Assembly (NCBI GenBank): GCA_965248905.1
Contig: CBDFKS010000003.1
Location: 62,001 to 126,000, forward strand
DNA: 64,000 nt
Reading direction: 5' to 3'
From: CBDFKS01 sp965248905
Lineage (GTDB): Bacteria > Chloroflexota > Dehalococcoidia > Lucifugimonadales > JAGWBF01
Numbering within the stretch: position 1 is the stretch's first letter; the number at the start of each line of letters is the position of its first letter. The position numbers and the translations under genes are program-made. Under the pieces are notes generated by a model. It saw nothing but the letters and a program-made list of their open reading frames with translations. It did no database searches and had not been told where the DNA came from. This document shows, piece after piece, positions 31,584-40,514 of this stretch.

Positions 31584-32279
31584 ATGACTTCTTCCAGGCG
31601 GAGTATCCTTCTGATAGAAGACGATCGCAAGACGGCGGATATCGTAAGACTATACCTGGAAAAAGATGGCCACGAAGTGCTTAACGCTTATGATGGTAAC
31701 CACGGGCTGGATATGGCTCGAGAGAACAACCCGGATCTGATAGTTCTGGACCTCCTTTTGCCTGGCATGGGCGGGCTGGACGTTTGCCGAACACTTAGAA
31801 GCGAGTCCGATGTGCCGATCGTTATGCTCACAGCGTTGGTGACCGAGCCGGACAAGCTGGCGGGATTGGACTTGGGGGCCGACGACTACGTTACCAAGCC
31901 ATTTAGCCCCAGAGAGCTGGCGGCGAGAGTAAGGGCAGTGCTCCGACGAACCACAGAAGATTCTCTGTTTCTTGGACCCAAGGAGGTAGAGCAGGGCGAT
32001 CTGAGGATTGACTTCCATCGCCATAGTGTTCAGGTGAAAGGCCAGGACGTGTCCCTTACTCCTACCGAGTTTCGCATTTTGGCCGTCCTGGCACGGGAAC
32101 CGAGTCGAGTGTTCAGTCGAAGCCAGCTAATGGACCGGGCCTTCGGATACGACTTTGATGGCCTAGAGCGTACGGTTGATGTTCACATTTTGAACGTACG
32201 ACGGAAGATCGAGGCAGACCCCAACCAGCCACAATATATCAAGACCGTTTATGGCATGGGCTACAAGTTCGAGGGATAG
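31584..32279 (+). CDS. OmpR/PhoB-family response regulator
   Basis: Receiver domain with acidic pair in LLIEDDRKTADIV, phospho-Asp in LIVLDLLLPGMGG, Thr in MLTAL and Lys in VTKPFSPREL; then a winged-helix DNA-binding domain (LTPTEFRILAVLAREPSRVFSRSQLM, split here, and VDVHILNVRRKI). Start ATG 31584 follows GGAGCG; the frame is open 14 codons further up. The kinase gene follows two bases after the stop. The Pho-box-like repeats in front suggest autoregulation and perhaps a phosphate signal, but no pst or pho genes are close by. Confidence 0.93.
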   Translation: MTSSRRSILLIEDDRKTADIVRLYLEKDGHEVLNAYDGNHGLDMARENNPDLIVLDLLLPGMGGLDVCRTLRSESDVPIVMLTALVTEPDKLAGLDLGADDYVTKPFSPRELAARVRAVLRRTTEDSLFLGPKEVEQGDLRIDFHRHSVQVKGQDVSLTPTEFRILAVLAREPSRVFSRSQLMDRAFGYDFDGLERTVDVHILNVRRKIEADPNQPQYIKTVYGMGYKFEG

Positions 32280-32281
32280 CT

Positions 32282-33664
32282 TTGTTTTACAGCCTTAGAT
32301 GGCGATTGCTACTCAGCTTCGTGCTCGTTATCGCCGTTGCCGTCGGCACCGCCGCCTTTTTTGCCAGCCAAGCAGCTACCGCAGAGATAGAGCGCTTCCA
32401 AGACGAAACCGAGTCGAAACGCTCCCAGCGGCTTAAGGGTATGCTGGCCAGGCAATATGCCCAGTCCCGCGGATGGTCGGGGGTGCAAGAAATTCTGGAA
32501 CAGGTCAAGGAGCTGTACCCCGAGAGGGTGCTGGTAGTCGACAGGGGTGGTCTGGTGGTGGCGGATTCAGAGCGGTTACTGCTGGGAAGGTTCTTGAGCG
32601 GCCCCGTCCAGAGTGACCGAAAGCTATCAGTGGTGGGACCTGCCGGGGACGCGGGAACTATGCTGGTAAACCCCAACCCACTGCCGGGAGAGCCGGCAGC
32701 ACCGCCGCAAGAGAGCAACACTCCCTCCATAAATCGCTTTCTCATCTGGAGTGGACTGCTGGCGGTGGGGGTAGCAGTCGCCTTCACATTTTTCTTCTCT
32801 AGACGGATCCTAGCTCCAGTCGAGTCCCTCTCCAAGGCGGCCAGGGCTCTGGCCAAGGGAGACTTCTCACGCAGAGTGACCGTAAATTCAAGGGACGAGG
32901 TAGGAGAGTTGGCCCGTACTTTTAACACGATGGGAGAGGAGCTGGCCAGGACGGACGAGATACGCCGCAACGTGGTGGCCGACATAGCCCACGAGCTTCG
33001 TACTCCCTTATCCAACATTCGAGGCTATGTGGAGGCCATACGAGACGGCCTGGCCAAGCCCGATACAGCTACTCTGGACTCCGTTCATGAGGAGGTCCTT
33101 CTGCTGACCCGAATTATCGAGGACCTTCAGGACTTGGCGTTGGCGGAATCGGGACACATGACTCTTTACATCCAGCCTTGCGATATGGCAAAGCTTGCTA
33201 GAAAGGCCATAGCGGCAGTTCAACCCCAGGCCGAATCCAAAGGGATCAAGATTGGTACGGGTAGCTTGATCGATGCGCCGGTTCAAGCCGACCCGGAACG
33301 AATAGGTCAGGTGCTCCGAATTCTACTGATCAATGCCTCCAACTACACTCCACCGGAAGGCGTGATTCGTGTGGGCGTGGCTAAAAGTGAAAACGAGGTC
33401 GAGGTAAGCGTTGAAGACACCGGCCCGGGTATCGCGGAGGCGGACCTCCCTCTCGTCTTCGAGCGCTTCTACAGAGTAGACAAGTCCCGAGCAAGGGCGA
33501 CTGGTGGCGTTGGGCTTGGACTCACCATAGCAAAACGGCTAGTGGAAGCCCACGGAGGTAGAATAGGAGTCCAAAGCCGCGTAGGTATAGGCAGCACCTT
33601 CACCTTTACCCTCCCGGCCAGGGTCACCACGGATACACGGGAGGCCTCCAGAATCATCTCTTGA
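32282..33664 (+). CDS. Membrane sensor histidine kinase with HAMP domain
   Basis: Partner of the upstream response regulator. Helix 1 is at about 8-30, then an outer sensor region to about 155 with no recognised domain, helix 2 (LIWSGLLAVGVAVAFTFFF), HAMP (ILAPVESLSKAARALAKGDF), H-box (VVADIAHELRTPLSNIRG), N-box (LLINASNYTPPEG), G1 (DTGPGIAE), F-box (FERFYR) and G2 (GGVGLGLTIAKRL). The start is TTG 32282. All catalytic motifs look intact, so the kinase should be active. Confidence 0.92.
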   Translation: MFYSLRWRLLLSFVLVIAVAVGTAAFFASQAATAEIERFQDETESKRSQRLKGMLARQYAQSRGWSGVQEILEQVKELYPERVLVVDRGGLVVADSERLLLGRFLSGPVQSDRKLSVVGPAGDAGTMLVNPNPLPGEPAAPPQESNTPSINRFLIWSGLLAVGVAVAFTFFFSRRILAPVESLSKAARALAKGDFSRRVTVNSRDEVGELARTFNTMGEELARTDEIRRNVVADIAHELRTPLSNIRGYVEAIRDGLAKPDTATLDSVHEEVLLLTRIIEDLQDLALAESGHMTLYIQPCDMAKLARKAIAAVQPQAESKGIKIGTGSLIDAPVQADPERIGQVLRILLINASNYTPPEGVIRVGVAKSENEVEVSVEDTGPGIAEADLPLVFERFYRVDKSRARATGGVGLGLTIAKRLVEAHGGRIGVQSRVGIGSTFTFTLPARVTTDTREASRIIS

Positions 33665-33999
33665 CAAACGGGGTCGACGACAGCACCCTCATGGTCCGAA
33701 CATTCTTTAGATCTAACTTTGTTCATAATTCTTATTGAGGTAGCTTGTAGGTAATACTGGCGGACAGTCCAGAGGGGAATCCAGCACTGATTGTGACTGT
33801 CTAAGCATGAACCTCAGTTGCAAACTTACTGGCCTTCTGTATCCATTCTCGAATTTTCTCTAGGATGCCTTGTCAAAGAACAGGTCAACGAATTCAGCAA
33901 AAAGGGTTACACAGTAGGGTGTTGACGCCTCATGTAAAATGGGGTTACTAGCTTGCCCGTTCCCTTTGCATTATGATACGAATATTAATATAACGTCCG
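33665..33999. other. Intergenic region before a toxin-antitoxin-like pair
   Basis: No gene is seen. TTGACG at 33922-33927 could be a -35 box, but no good -10 follows at the proper spacing; the AT-rich GATACGAATATTAATATAACG just before 34000 may instead contain a weak promoter. Base composition becomes more AT-rich towards the pair, consistent with acquired DNA. Confidence 0.35.
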
Positions 34000-34329
34000 A
34001 TGGACGAACTGGCATTTGAAGTACTTGATAGAAATGGTATTCCTGTCCAGCTAAAAGCCGACCGATGGGAGCGCCACATTAAGGTTAAACACCCTGAGGT
34101 CGCACCCTTCATCGAAGAGGCCAAGGTCGTTATATGTTCACCGAACATTACCACTGAAGACTCAAAGGGAGTATGTCATCTGGCAGCGCTGGGGGTTGTT
34201 ACAGGCAATAAGTGGCGAAATCTATATCTGGAAATAATAGTAAGATATAGTGGTGTGAGGGGAGAAGTCCTGACAATCCATTTCAATGGGGCACCACCCA
34301 AAGGAGAATTGAAGTGGATACAAAAATAG
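34000..34329 (+). CDS. Small nuclease-like protein (PBECR/DUF4258-like), putative toxin
   Basis: The 109 residues contain DRWERHIKVKHPEVAPFIEE, followed by a strand 'KVVICSPNITTED' and a beta-rich end (YLEIIVRYSG, LTIHFN). The 'DRW-HI-HPE' opening resembles small RelE/Barnase-like nuclease domains found in mobile and TA contexts. No Cys cluster or membrane segment. It overlaps the next gene by 16 bases. That partner carries a DUF2283 domain, which in many genomes pairs with DUF4258-type toxins, so a TA module is the best reading. The family call is moderate. Confidence 0.5.
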   Translation: MDELAFEVLDRNGIPVQLKADRWERHIKVKHPEVAPFIEEAKVVICSPNITTEDSKGVCHLAALGVVTGNKWRNLYLEIIVRYSGVRGEVLTIHFNGAPPKGELKWIQK

Positions 34330-34727
34330 TGGTGGAAAAAATAAGAAGAGCTAACCAAGATTTGGAATCTAGAATGAGCGATACTGTCCTAGATTTCCAA
34401 TACGATTACGATGCTGATATTCTATATCTTAACTTCGGAGAACCACAAGAAGCCTTTTCCTTCGAAATTGCCGATGTAGAGGGTGTGTACCTGCGTGTCG
34501 GTATTGATGACGACAAGGTATACGGCGTCGATATTCTACACTTCCGACAAACCTTCTTAATGCATCACCCAGAATGGCAGGAGTCGTTTCAGCTATTTTT
34601 TGACGAGTTTGGTGATTGTGATTTCCGAGTGAATGTGGAAATTCGTCCATCGGGCGATGGGCCACCTAAAATCGGTAAGGTCGGAGTATACGTACCGAAA
34701 ACAGTGCGGGAACTTGTACCAGCTTAG
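34314..34727 (+). CDS. DUF2283-domain protein, putative antitoxin
   Basis: The 137 residues contain YDYDADILYLNFGEPQEAF and EGVYLRVGIDDDKVYGVDIL, the DUF2283 pattern (YDxxADxLYI...). The C-terminal extension (about 85-137) is not recognised. The start is ATG 34314 inside the upstream gene, or ATG 34374 in frame. By position and family it would neutralise the upstream nuclease-like protein. A 20-bp perfect palindrome 14 bases after the stop ends the unit. Confidence 0.65.
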   Translation: MDTKIVVEKIRRANQDLESRMSDTVLDFQYDYDADILYLNFGEPQEAFSFEIADVEGVYLRVGIDDDKVYGVDILHFRQTFLMHHPEWQESFQLFFDEFGDCDFRVNVEIRPSGDGPPKIGKVGVYVPKTVRELVPA

Positions 34728-34740
34728 TATACAAGTTGGG

Positions 34741-34788
34741 AAATCAAAAACGAGGTTCGGCGGTAGTACCGAACCTCGTTTTTGATTT
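34741..34788. terminator. Bidirectional rho-independent terminator
   Basis: AAATCAAAAACGAGGTTCGG (34741-34760) is perfectly complementary to the 20 bases ending at 34788, around an 8-base loop. The T-run TTTTT on each strand allows termination in both directions. It closes the TA-like unit before the next gene at 34857. Confidence 0.85.
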
Positions 34789-34856
34789 AAAGGGAATTTT
34801 GAATAAGGCTATATCACGAAATTGATAGCAACGATCGGAGCGAAGCGGTTCTAAGA

Positions 34857-35798
34857 ATGGCAAACACGGAGCTACACTTCGGAGCTGTGCTGGGGCTTGA
34901 CGTTGAGGAGACGGCGGCAGAGGCTCGCTGGCTAGAAGACCTTGGGTATGAGTACCTGGGCTGCGGCGAACACTTTATGCGGGGCAATCCCCCCGGCCCA
35001 TCCAGTGCCGCGTTGCCAGTGTTAGCTGTGGCTGCCGGAGCTACTACCACAATTCGTCTAGTCTCATCAGTCATTCTCTTACCATTCTATCACCCTACCA
35101 TCCTGTCAAAGCTCACCTCCACTCTAGACATCGCATCTGGTGGCCGCCTTACTTTGGGAGTCGGAGTCGGGGGCGAGTTCCCGGTCGAGTTTCAGGCCGC
35201 TGGGATATCCGCCACACAGCGAGGCCGGAGGACTGACGAATGCCTGGAGGCGTTAAAGCGGCTGTGGACTCAGGAGAACGTCAGCTACAATGGAAGACAC
35301 TACAAGCTCGATGACGTCACTATCGCCCCTTCCCCGACCCAGCACCCCCATCCTCCCATCTGGGTGGCCGGCAGACGGGATGCCGCCATGGCTCGAGCCG
35401 TTCGATATGGTGAAGGCTGGTTACCCTACCTCTATAGCCCCGAAAAGTATCAGGGCAGCGTAGAAAAGATTAGCTCCCTTGCTTCCGAAAACGGCCGTGA
35501 TCTATCCGAATTCCAGTGGGCCAACTTCCAGTTTATCTCCATCTACGACACGAGAGAGGAAGCAGCCCAGGTAGCGGCACAGTCCCTTGGAATGCAGTAT
35601 CGCTACTCAGGCGACTTCATGGACATCGTGGGAGCCTACTGCGTCCTGGGCACCGTAGAAGAGTGCATTAAACGATTGCAGGAGTACGTCGAAGCGGGAG
35701 CAAGGCAGTTCCTCTTTAGCTGGGCGTGTCCCCCTGAGGACCGCCCCAGACACATAGAGACGGTGGCCCAGGAGATCATTCCCCGTCTACGAGGCTAG
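34857..35798 (+). CDS. LLM-class flavin-dependent oxidoreductase
   Basis: The 313-residue luciferase-like TIM barrel contains FGAVLGLDVEETAAEARWLEDLG, SSVILLPFYHPTILSKLTSTLD (in two parts), GRLTLGVGVGGEFPVEFQAAG and PPIWVAGRRDAAMARAVRYG. These are the hallmarks of LLM flavin or F420 enzymes. The cofactor (FMN or F420) and substrate cannot be told. It starts after the terminator at 34741-34788 and is followed by a deacetylase gene on the same strand. Confidence 0.85.
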   Translation: MANTELHFGAVLGLDVEETAAEARWLEDLGYEYLGCGEHFMRGNPPGPSSAALPVLAVAAGATTTIRLVSSVILLPFYHPTILSKLTSTLDIASGGRLTLGVGVGGEFPVEFQAAGISATQRGRRTDECLEALKRLWTQENVSYNGRHYKLDDVTIAPSPTQHPHPPIWVAGRRDAAMARAVRYGEGWLPYLYSPEKYQGSVEKISSLASENGRDLSEFQWANFQFISIYDTREEAAQVAAQSLGMQYRYSGDFMDIVGAYCVLGTVEECIKRLQEYVEAGARQFLFSWACPPEDRPRHIETVAQEIIPRLRG

Positions 35799-35849
35799 CC
35801 TCCCTAACTCTGCGGCTGGTTGCAGTTGATAGGACCCAGGAGGTTTATG

Positions 35850-36659
35850 ATGTCTGGAATCTGGCCTGGGGAGACCCAGTGCGTGGCGATGCTCACCTTC
35901 GACGTAGACGGTGTGTCCTCATGGCTGCGTCGTGACCCGGAGTTCGCCAAGCTGCCCAGCCTGATGTCCATGGCGGAATACGGCCCTTCGATCGCCACCT
36001 GGCGTATTCTTGACCTGCTCGATAGATTTGATATCAAGACCAGCTTCTATATCCCTGGGTTCGTGGCCGAAACCCACCCAGACCTGGTCCGCGATGTTGC
36101 AAAGCGCGGCCACGAGGTGGCCCACCACGGCTATATGCATGAGCCTCCGGCCTCGATGAATAGCAAAGAGGAGGAGCAAGTCCTAGAGAAGGGCATAAGA
36201 ATCCTGGAGGACCTTACGGGCCAAAAACCCAAAGGCTATCGCTCGCCAGGCTGGGAGCTAAGCGAGGCATCCCTGGATTTGCTGGCCGCCCATGACTTCA
36301 GCTACGACAGTAGCCTTATGGGCGACGACGCTCCCTACCTGGTGGACTCGGCCAATGGCAAGCTGGTGGAGATTCCCGTTTCGTGGGTCCTGGATGATGC
36401 CCCGCATTTCGTTTACGCCCCTGCCGCCCAGCGCACCAGCCCTATGAAAAGCCCCAATGAAATCTACGAAATCTGGGCTGCCGAGTTCGAGGGGCTTTAC
36501 CGCTATGGGCGAGCTTTCACTCTTACCATGCACCCCCAGTACATCGGACGGCCAGGCAGACTTCTCATGCTGGAACGGCTGATCAACCACATCCGCTCAT
36601 TCCCCAATGTGTCCTTCATGCGAATGGTGGATGTAGCCGAGATATGGGTAGCTCGCTAG
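35850..36659 (+). CDS. Polysaccharide deacetylase family protein (PuuE-like)
   Basis: NodB-homology domain: MLTFDVDGVSSW (Asp pair), TSFYIPGFVAETHPDLV, HEVAHHGYMHEP (metal His) and YRSPGWELS. The sequence 'FALTMHPQYIGRP'-like end (FTLTMHPQYIGRPGR) is typical of the PuuE/allantoinase-like subgroup, which acts on small amides rather than on polymers. No signal peptide, so it is cytosolic, which agrees. AGGAGG at 35838-35843 is best spaced for ATG 35850; ATG 35847 and TTG 35820 are alternatives. Confidence 0.8.
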   Translation: MSGIWPGETQCVAMLTFDVDGVSSWLRRDPEFAKLPSLMSMAEYGPSIATWRILDLLDRFDIKTSFYIPGFVAETHPDLVRDVAKRGHEVAHHGYMHEPPASMNSKEEEQVLEKGIRILEDLTGQKPKGYRSPGWELSEASLDLLAAHDFSYDSSLMGDDAPYLVDSANGKLVEIPVSWVLDDAPHFVYAPAAQRTSPMKSPNEIYEIWAAEFEGLYRYGRAFTLTMHPQYIGRPGRLLMLERLINHIRSFPNVSFMRMVDVAEIWVAR

Positions 36660-36765
36660 CTTCAAATCCGTTGACAATATGTTCCCCAAATGATAAAGTT
36701 TTAGCTGCTAATAGCAGCCTGCATGTGGGTCTGCTAAGATGCGAAAAGCCACTGGGAGGATCACG

Positions 36766-37158
36766 TTGCCCCTCTACGATTATGAATGCGTCGCCTGCGG
36801 ACATGTGTATGAATTGAGGCAGAGCTTTTCGGCTGAGCCCGTGGATACCTGTCCCCAATGTGCAGGGACTTCAAAGCGCAAATTTCATGCCGTCCCGATA
36901 ATATACAAAGGGACCGGATTTTATACCACGGACTATGGCCGTCCCAGCTATGCCACCGACTTAAAAAAGGAAAAAGGGGACGACCCGAAGGACAAGAGCA
37001 AGTCTGACAAGGCGACCAAAGACAGCACCGAGGGTAAGTCGGACAAAACCGAGAGCAAGGCAGACAAAACCGAGGGCAAGACAGACAAAAAGGAAACAGC
37101 CAAAGCGACTTCTGGCGCATCAAAAGACACAAAGGAGGCCAGCAAGAAGGGGGAGTAG
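36766..37158 (+). CDS. FmdB-family zinc ribbon protein with Lys/Asp-rich tail
   Basis: The first 50 residues are the FmdB zinc ribbon: MPLYDYECVACGHVYELRQS and CPQCAGTSKRKFHAVPIIYKG, followed by FYTTDYG. From about residue 60 the protein is a low-complexity run of K, D, E, S and T with loose repeats of the form DKTEGK. TTG 36766 is chosen since GGGAGG precedes it and it gives the family's opening. dtd starts seven bases after the stop. Role unknown; the ribbon may bind nucleic acid. Confidence 0.8.
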   Translation: MPLYDYECVACGHVYELRQSFSAEPVDTCPQCAGTSKRKFHAVPIIYKGTGFYTTDYGRPSYATDLKKEKGDDPKDKSKSDKATKDSTEGKSDKTESKADKTEGKTDKKETAKATSGASKDTKEASKKGE

Positions 37159-37164
37159 CAAACC

Positions 37165-37629
37165 TTGCGGGCTCTTATTCAGCGTGTGGCAAGAGCTTCC
37201 GTGTCAGTGAATGGAGCGGAGGTCGGCAGAACTGGGCAAGGCCTTATGGTTCTGCTGGGGGTATCGAAGGAGGATATTGAGGAGGACGCCCGCTACCTTG
37301 TAGAGAGAATAGTCAATCTAAGAATTTTTTCTGACGACCAGAACCGTTTTAATCGCTCCGCCCTGGAGACAGGGGCGGAGTTTCTCGTTATCAGCCAGTT
37401 CACACTGTACGCCGACACCCGCAAGGGACGCCGCCCGGACTTTACGCAGGCAGCCCAACCAGAGGAGGCAGAAAGGCTTTACGAGAGGGCTGTCGGCCTT
37501 TTTAGGGAGCATGGATTAAAGGTTGAGACCGGTCGCTTCCGCGAGCACATGCTGGTGGACATACAGAACGATGGCCCCGTCACCCTGATGCTGGATAGCT
37601 CCGACAGGTTCAGATCTCGGCGAGGCTAG
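37165..37629 (+). CDS. dtd: D-aminoacyl-tRNA deacylase
   Basis: The 154-residue DTD removes D-amino acids from tRNA. Family features: MRALIQRVARASVSVNG, LMVLLGVSKED, the active-site SQFTLYADTRKGRRP, and the cis-Gly-Pro motif in QNDGPVTLMLDS. Usual length is about 145-155. TTG start at 37165 directly behind the fmdB-like gene. Convergent with the DinB-like gene 45 bases on. Confidence 0.93.
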   Translation: MRALIQRVARASVSVNGAEVGRTGQGLMVLLGVSKEDIEEDARYLVERIVNLRIFSDDQNRFNRSALETGAEFLVISQFTLYADTRKGRRPDFTQAAQPEEAERLYERAVGLFREHGLKVETGRFREHMLVDIQNDGPVTLMLDSSDRFRSRRG

Positions 37630-37673
37630 CGGTGCCAGCCCATACCTCCGTAGAATCCCCGTAGATAGGCTAT

Positions 37674-38153
37674 CTATCCCCCGTGGGCCACGTTGTCCCA
37701 CACCATCTGGCCCAGGCCATTCGCCACGGTCCTAGGCTCTGTCACCGGAGGTATGACCATCACCTTTTCAATGTCAGCGTTGGTGAGTGAAGATAGATAC
37801 TCACGGGCCGCGGCCTTGGCCGCCTCGTAGTATCCAAGCATTATCTCCCGCGAGGGGACCTGCCAGGCGGCTACCTGCTCGGCGGTCCATCCTACGCCTC
37901 TCTCGTCCTGATCGTCGCTCATGCCATACTTCTTGTGCCAGCCGTCCTTGACCCATAGCTGGGGTATGGATCGCAGCCGGGTATGGGTAAAGACGTCCAG
38001 GACTCTGGTCATGTGCCACAGAATCCAGGCAACGGAATTGCATTGATCGTTCGGGCGACTGGCCAAAGTGGCGTCGTCCAAGCCTTCAAGTGCTGCATCC
38101 ACCATAGCCCAGTTACGCTCCAGAGCGCTTATTATCGCCTCGGATGGTAACAT
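37674..38153 (-). CDS. DinB-like four-helix-bundle protein
   Basis: The 159 residues form a DinB/YfiT-type helical protein: ALEGLDDATLASRPNDQCNS, then SVAWILWHMTRVLDVF with the conserved helix-2 His, and the C-terminal MVWDNVAHGG carrying the last metal-binding His. Members are metal-dependent thiol-transferase-like or detoxification proteins. ATG 38153 follows GAGG; an upstream in-frame start at 38189 is less likely. Single gene. Confidence 0.7.
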   Translation of the reverse strand: MLPSEAIISALERNWAMVDAALEGLDDATLASRPNDQCNSVAWILWHMTRVLDVFTHTRLRSIPQLWVKDGWHKKYGMSDDQDERGVGWTAEQVAAWQVPSREIMLGYYEAAKAAAREYLSSLTNADIEKVMVIPPVTEPRTVANGLGQMVWDNVAHGG

Positions 38154-38220
38154 TTTCGCCTCCTCGTGAAGTTCTATATGAGTAAGCACAATGTCTGGAA
38201 GCAGTCAGTCTGCAACTTAC

Positions 38221-38925
38221 CTAACCCACGCTTGGCTCGTACCACTCAGCCATCACTTCATCTAGGGTGCCACCTCCACGGCTTTTCGCAAAGTTGAACT
38301 TATTTCTCCAAGCGATGTGAAGCTCAAGGGGATCATGCCGTGAGTTACGTGTGATTGAAATGAATAAGGGATCAGAATACTTTGATTCTGGCTGTTTGTG
38401 GTATGTTATTTGATGCCATGTATGCTGCTCTGGCTGCACATTTTCCACATAATTTCGTACTTCATCGGAGGCTAATGCTTCAAGCTGTAGCAATCCACGT
38501 GGGCTAAAAATATCAGGTTCCCATCTCGAGATCACAAACAAGCAGTCATTGAGATGGTAGGTCAGGTCACTACCTCTAAAACGGTATATAACATCAACCG
38601 CCTCTGCACCGAGGATCATACCATCTCTCCATTCATCTCGAATCGGATCATGGAAATCCCTGCCATCACATTCAAATACCACCCTCTTGATGCCACGTTG
38701 CAAAACAAAATCTAATCTGAACGTACCGCAAATTGTACTTATGGGAACCTGCTTTCGTAAATCGGCTTCGTCGTGCACATATTTAACAAGATGGTGAGCG
38801 AATAAACGTTCTAAGGGACTGTCGTAAGGTGGATATAGCCAATGTTGCCCGAGTAATGGTCCTTGAAACATCTCCTCCAAAACATCGCCGAGCTGCTGCC
38901 ACGAGTCTCGCTGCTTATCACTCAT
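38221..38925 (-). CDS. Protein with DUF559/Vsr-like PD-(D/E)xK nuclease core
   Basis: The N-terminal half shows a restriction-endonuclease-like core: E39 in DSPLERLFAHHLVKYV, D72 in GTFRLDFVL and E85-x-D87 in VVFECDGRDFHD, followed by RDEWRDGMILGAEAVDVIYRF. This is the order seen in DUF559/Vsr-like nucleases. The C-terminal 90 residues are not recognised. It is 18 bases from nadC on the same strand but has no functional link to NAD synthesis. The gene is somewhat more AT-rich than its neighbours, which suggests acquisition. Confidence 0.6.
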   Translation of the reverse strand: MSDKQRDSWQQLGDVLEEMFQGPLLGQHWLYPPYDSPLERLFAHHLVKYVHDEADLRKQVPISTICGTFRLDFVLQRGIKRVVFECDGRDFHDPIRDEWRDGMILGAEAVDVIYRFRGSDLTYHLNDCLFVISRWEPDIFSPRGLLQLEALASDEVRNYVENVQPEQHTWHQITYHKQPESKYSDPLFISITRNSRHDPLELHIAWRNKFNFAKSRGGGTLDEVMAEWYEPSVG

Positions 38926-38942
38926 ATTGGCGTCGGTGTTGC

Positions 38943-39797
38943 CTATAGAAACTCCAGGTCCAGGCTGATGTCCAGCGCCTTTACCGAGTGGGTTAAGCCG
39001 CCAATTGAGATCAAGTCAACACCCGTCTCAGCTACCGCCCTCACCGTCTCCAGATTAATGCCACCGGAAGCCTCAAGGACGGCCCTGCCATCGACTGTCT
39101 CAACGGCTTTCTTCATCTCTTCTGGAGACATATTGTCCAGCATGATGATGTGAGCGCCTGCTTCCAATGCTTCATCCAGCTCTTCCCGGTTAGTGACCTC
39201 TACCTCCACCTTTATGGTGTGGGAGGCCCTCTCCAGGGCCTGCTCCACCGTACGTTTCAGGCTCAGACCCCGGGAGCGCGCCGCAGCAATGTGGTTGTCC
39301 TTGATGAGAATGCCGTCCGCCAGGTTCATCCGGTGGTTAGATCCACCGCCCGCCCTTACGGCATACTTGTCCAGGTATCGCAGTCCCGGAGCTGTCTTTC
39401 TGGTGTCCACGATCTTGGCCCTGAAACCCTCCACCACCTTGACATGGTGAGCGGTATCGGTAGCGATGCCACTCATGCGCTGGAGGAAGTTGAGAGCAGG
39501 ACGTTCGGCCCTGAGTATGCTGGCAGCGCTGCCCTCCACTCGCGCTATGGAATCTCCTGATTCAAGAGCAGTCCCATCGCGCAGTAAAGCCTCGACGCTC
39601 AGATCGGAGTCGACTCGCGAGAACACGGCGAGAGCCACATCCACACCGGCTAGAACTCCATCCCCTTTGGCCCTGATTATTCCCAGGCCCTTCAAGTCAG
39701 GGGGAATAAGGCAATTGGTAGTAGGGTCATTAAAGGTCTGGTCTTCAGACAGAGCCTGATCTATGAGATTTTGGACTTCCGGGGGCAATTGGAGCAC
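38943..39797 (-). CDS. nadC: Nicotinate-nucleotide pyrophosphorylase (quinolinate phosphoribosyltransferase)
   Basis: NadC turns quinolinate and PRPP into nicotinate mononucleotide. The 284 residues include ALSEDQTFNDPTTN, RAERPALNFLQRMSGIAT, DTRKTAPGLRYLDKYAVRAGGGSNHRMNL (in pieces), LIKDNHI, and the barrel end EASGGINLETV and GVDLISIGGLTHS. GTG start 39797. Upstream on the same strand, after a VOC gene, lies nadA, its supplier of quinolinate. Confidence 0.95.
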   Translation of the reverse strand: MLQLPPEVQNLIDQALSEDQTFNDPTTNCLIPPDLKGLGIIRAKGDGVLAGVDVALAVFSRVDSDLSVEALLRDGTALESGDSIARVEGSAASILRAERPALNFLQRMSGIATDTAHHVKVVEGFRAKIVDTRKTAPGLRYLDKYAVRAGGGSNHRMNLADGILIKDNHIAAARSRGLSLKRTVEQALERASHTIKVEVEVTNREELDEALEAGAHIIMLDNMSPEEMKKAVETVDGRAVLEASGGINLETVRAVAETGVDLISIGGLTHSVKALDISLDLEFL

Positions 39798-39922
39798 AAC
39801 GCGCCCTCTCTCGACTCATCTAATTACCGCTGAGAAAACAGAGCCCGCGGAGAGGCTTCAAATAATCTATTTCTATCCTAGCGCTCTCTACGTGCTCTGG
39901 GGCATGGATTTGGAGGTAGGCT

Positions 39923-40396
39923 TTAGGTTGCCTTAACGTCTGTGGGCTCGTCCTCCAGACTCATGGGGAAGTGCCCGACAAAGATCTGCCCCTCCTGAGG
40001 CCACTGTTCCTTGGGCAGCTCGTAATACACCTCGTTGCCGTTACCGTCGGGGTCACGGAAATAAACGCCCAATGAGATACCATGATCAGCCACCTTGGTT
40101 TCAATGTCCCTCCCCTTGAGCCTGCCGTACACCTCTTTCAGGTCGTCGAGGGTCTCCATTCGCCACGCGATGTGGTTAAGACCTACCTGACCATCCTCTC
40201 GCGCAAGAGCATCCGGACCCAACTGCATCAAGGCAATCTCGTGGGACTGTTCCTGGTCTGCCGACATGAAAACGGCCTGTCCCGGTCTGCGTTCGTTTAT
40301 GTGAAGGCCAAGCAAGTCAGAGTAGAACTTTTCGGATACATCGGCGTTACGCACGTAGATATTGACATGCCCCAGATATTTAGGTTTGTAAGTCAT
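39923..40396 (-). CDS. VOC-family (glyoxalase/extradiol dioxygenase-like) protein
   Basis: The 157 residues form two beta-alpha-beta-beta-beta units: LGHVNIYVRNADVSEKFYSDLLGL at the start, QVGLNHIAWRMETLDDL in the middle and SLGVYFRDPDGNGNEVYYE at the end. H (LGHV), H (LNHIAW) and E (NEVYYE) are the metal ligands of dioxygenase-like members. The substrate is unknown. It lies between nadA and nadC on their strand. Confidence 0.8.
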   Translation of the reverse strand: MTYKPKYLGHVNIYVRNADVSEKFYSDLLGLHINERRPGQAVFMSADQEQSHEIALMQLGPDALAREDGQVGLNHIAWRMETLDDLKEVYGRLKGRDIETKVADHGISLGVYFRDPDGNGNEVYYELPKEQWPQEGQIFVGHFPMSLEDEPTDVKAT

Positions 40397-40514
40397 TAGC
40401 TTTCCCTCGTAGAAATAGAGGCATTAAGTCAGAATCGTTAAATGAATAGCCCGCGGTGTCAGGTATTAAGACGCCACGTCGCCATCAGCGACGCCCCAAT
40501 GCAGACGAGTAGGC

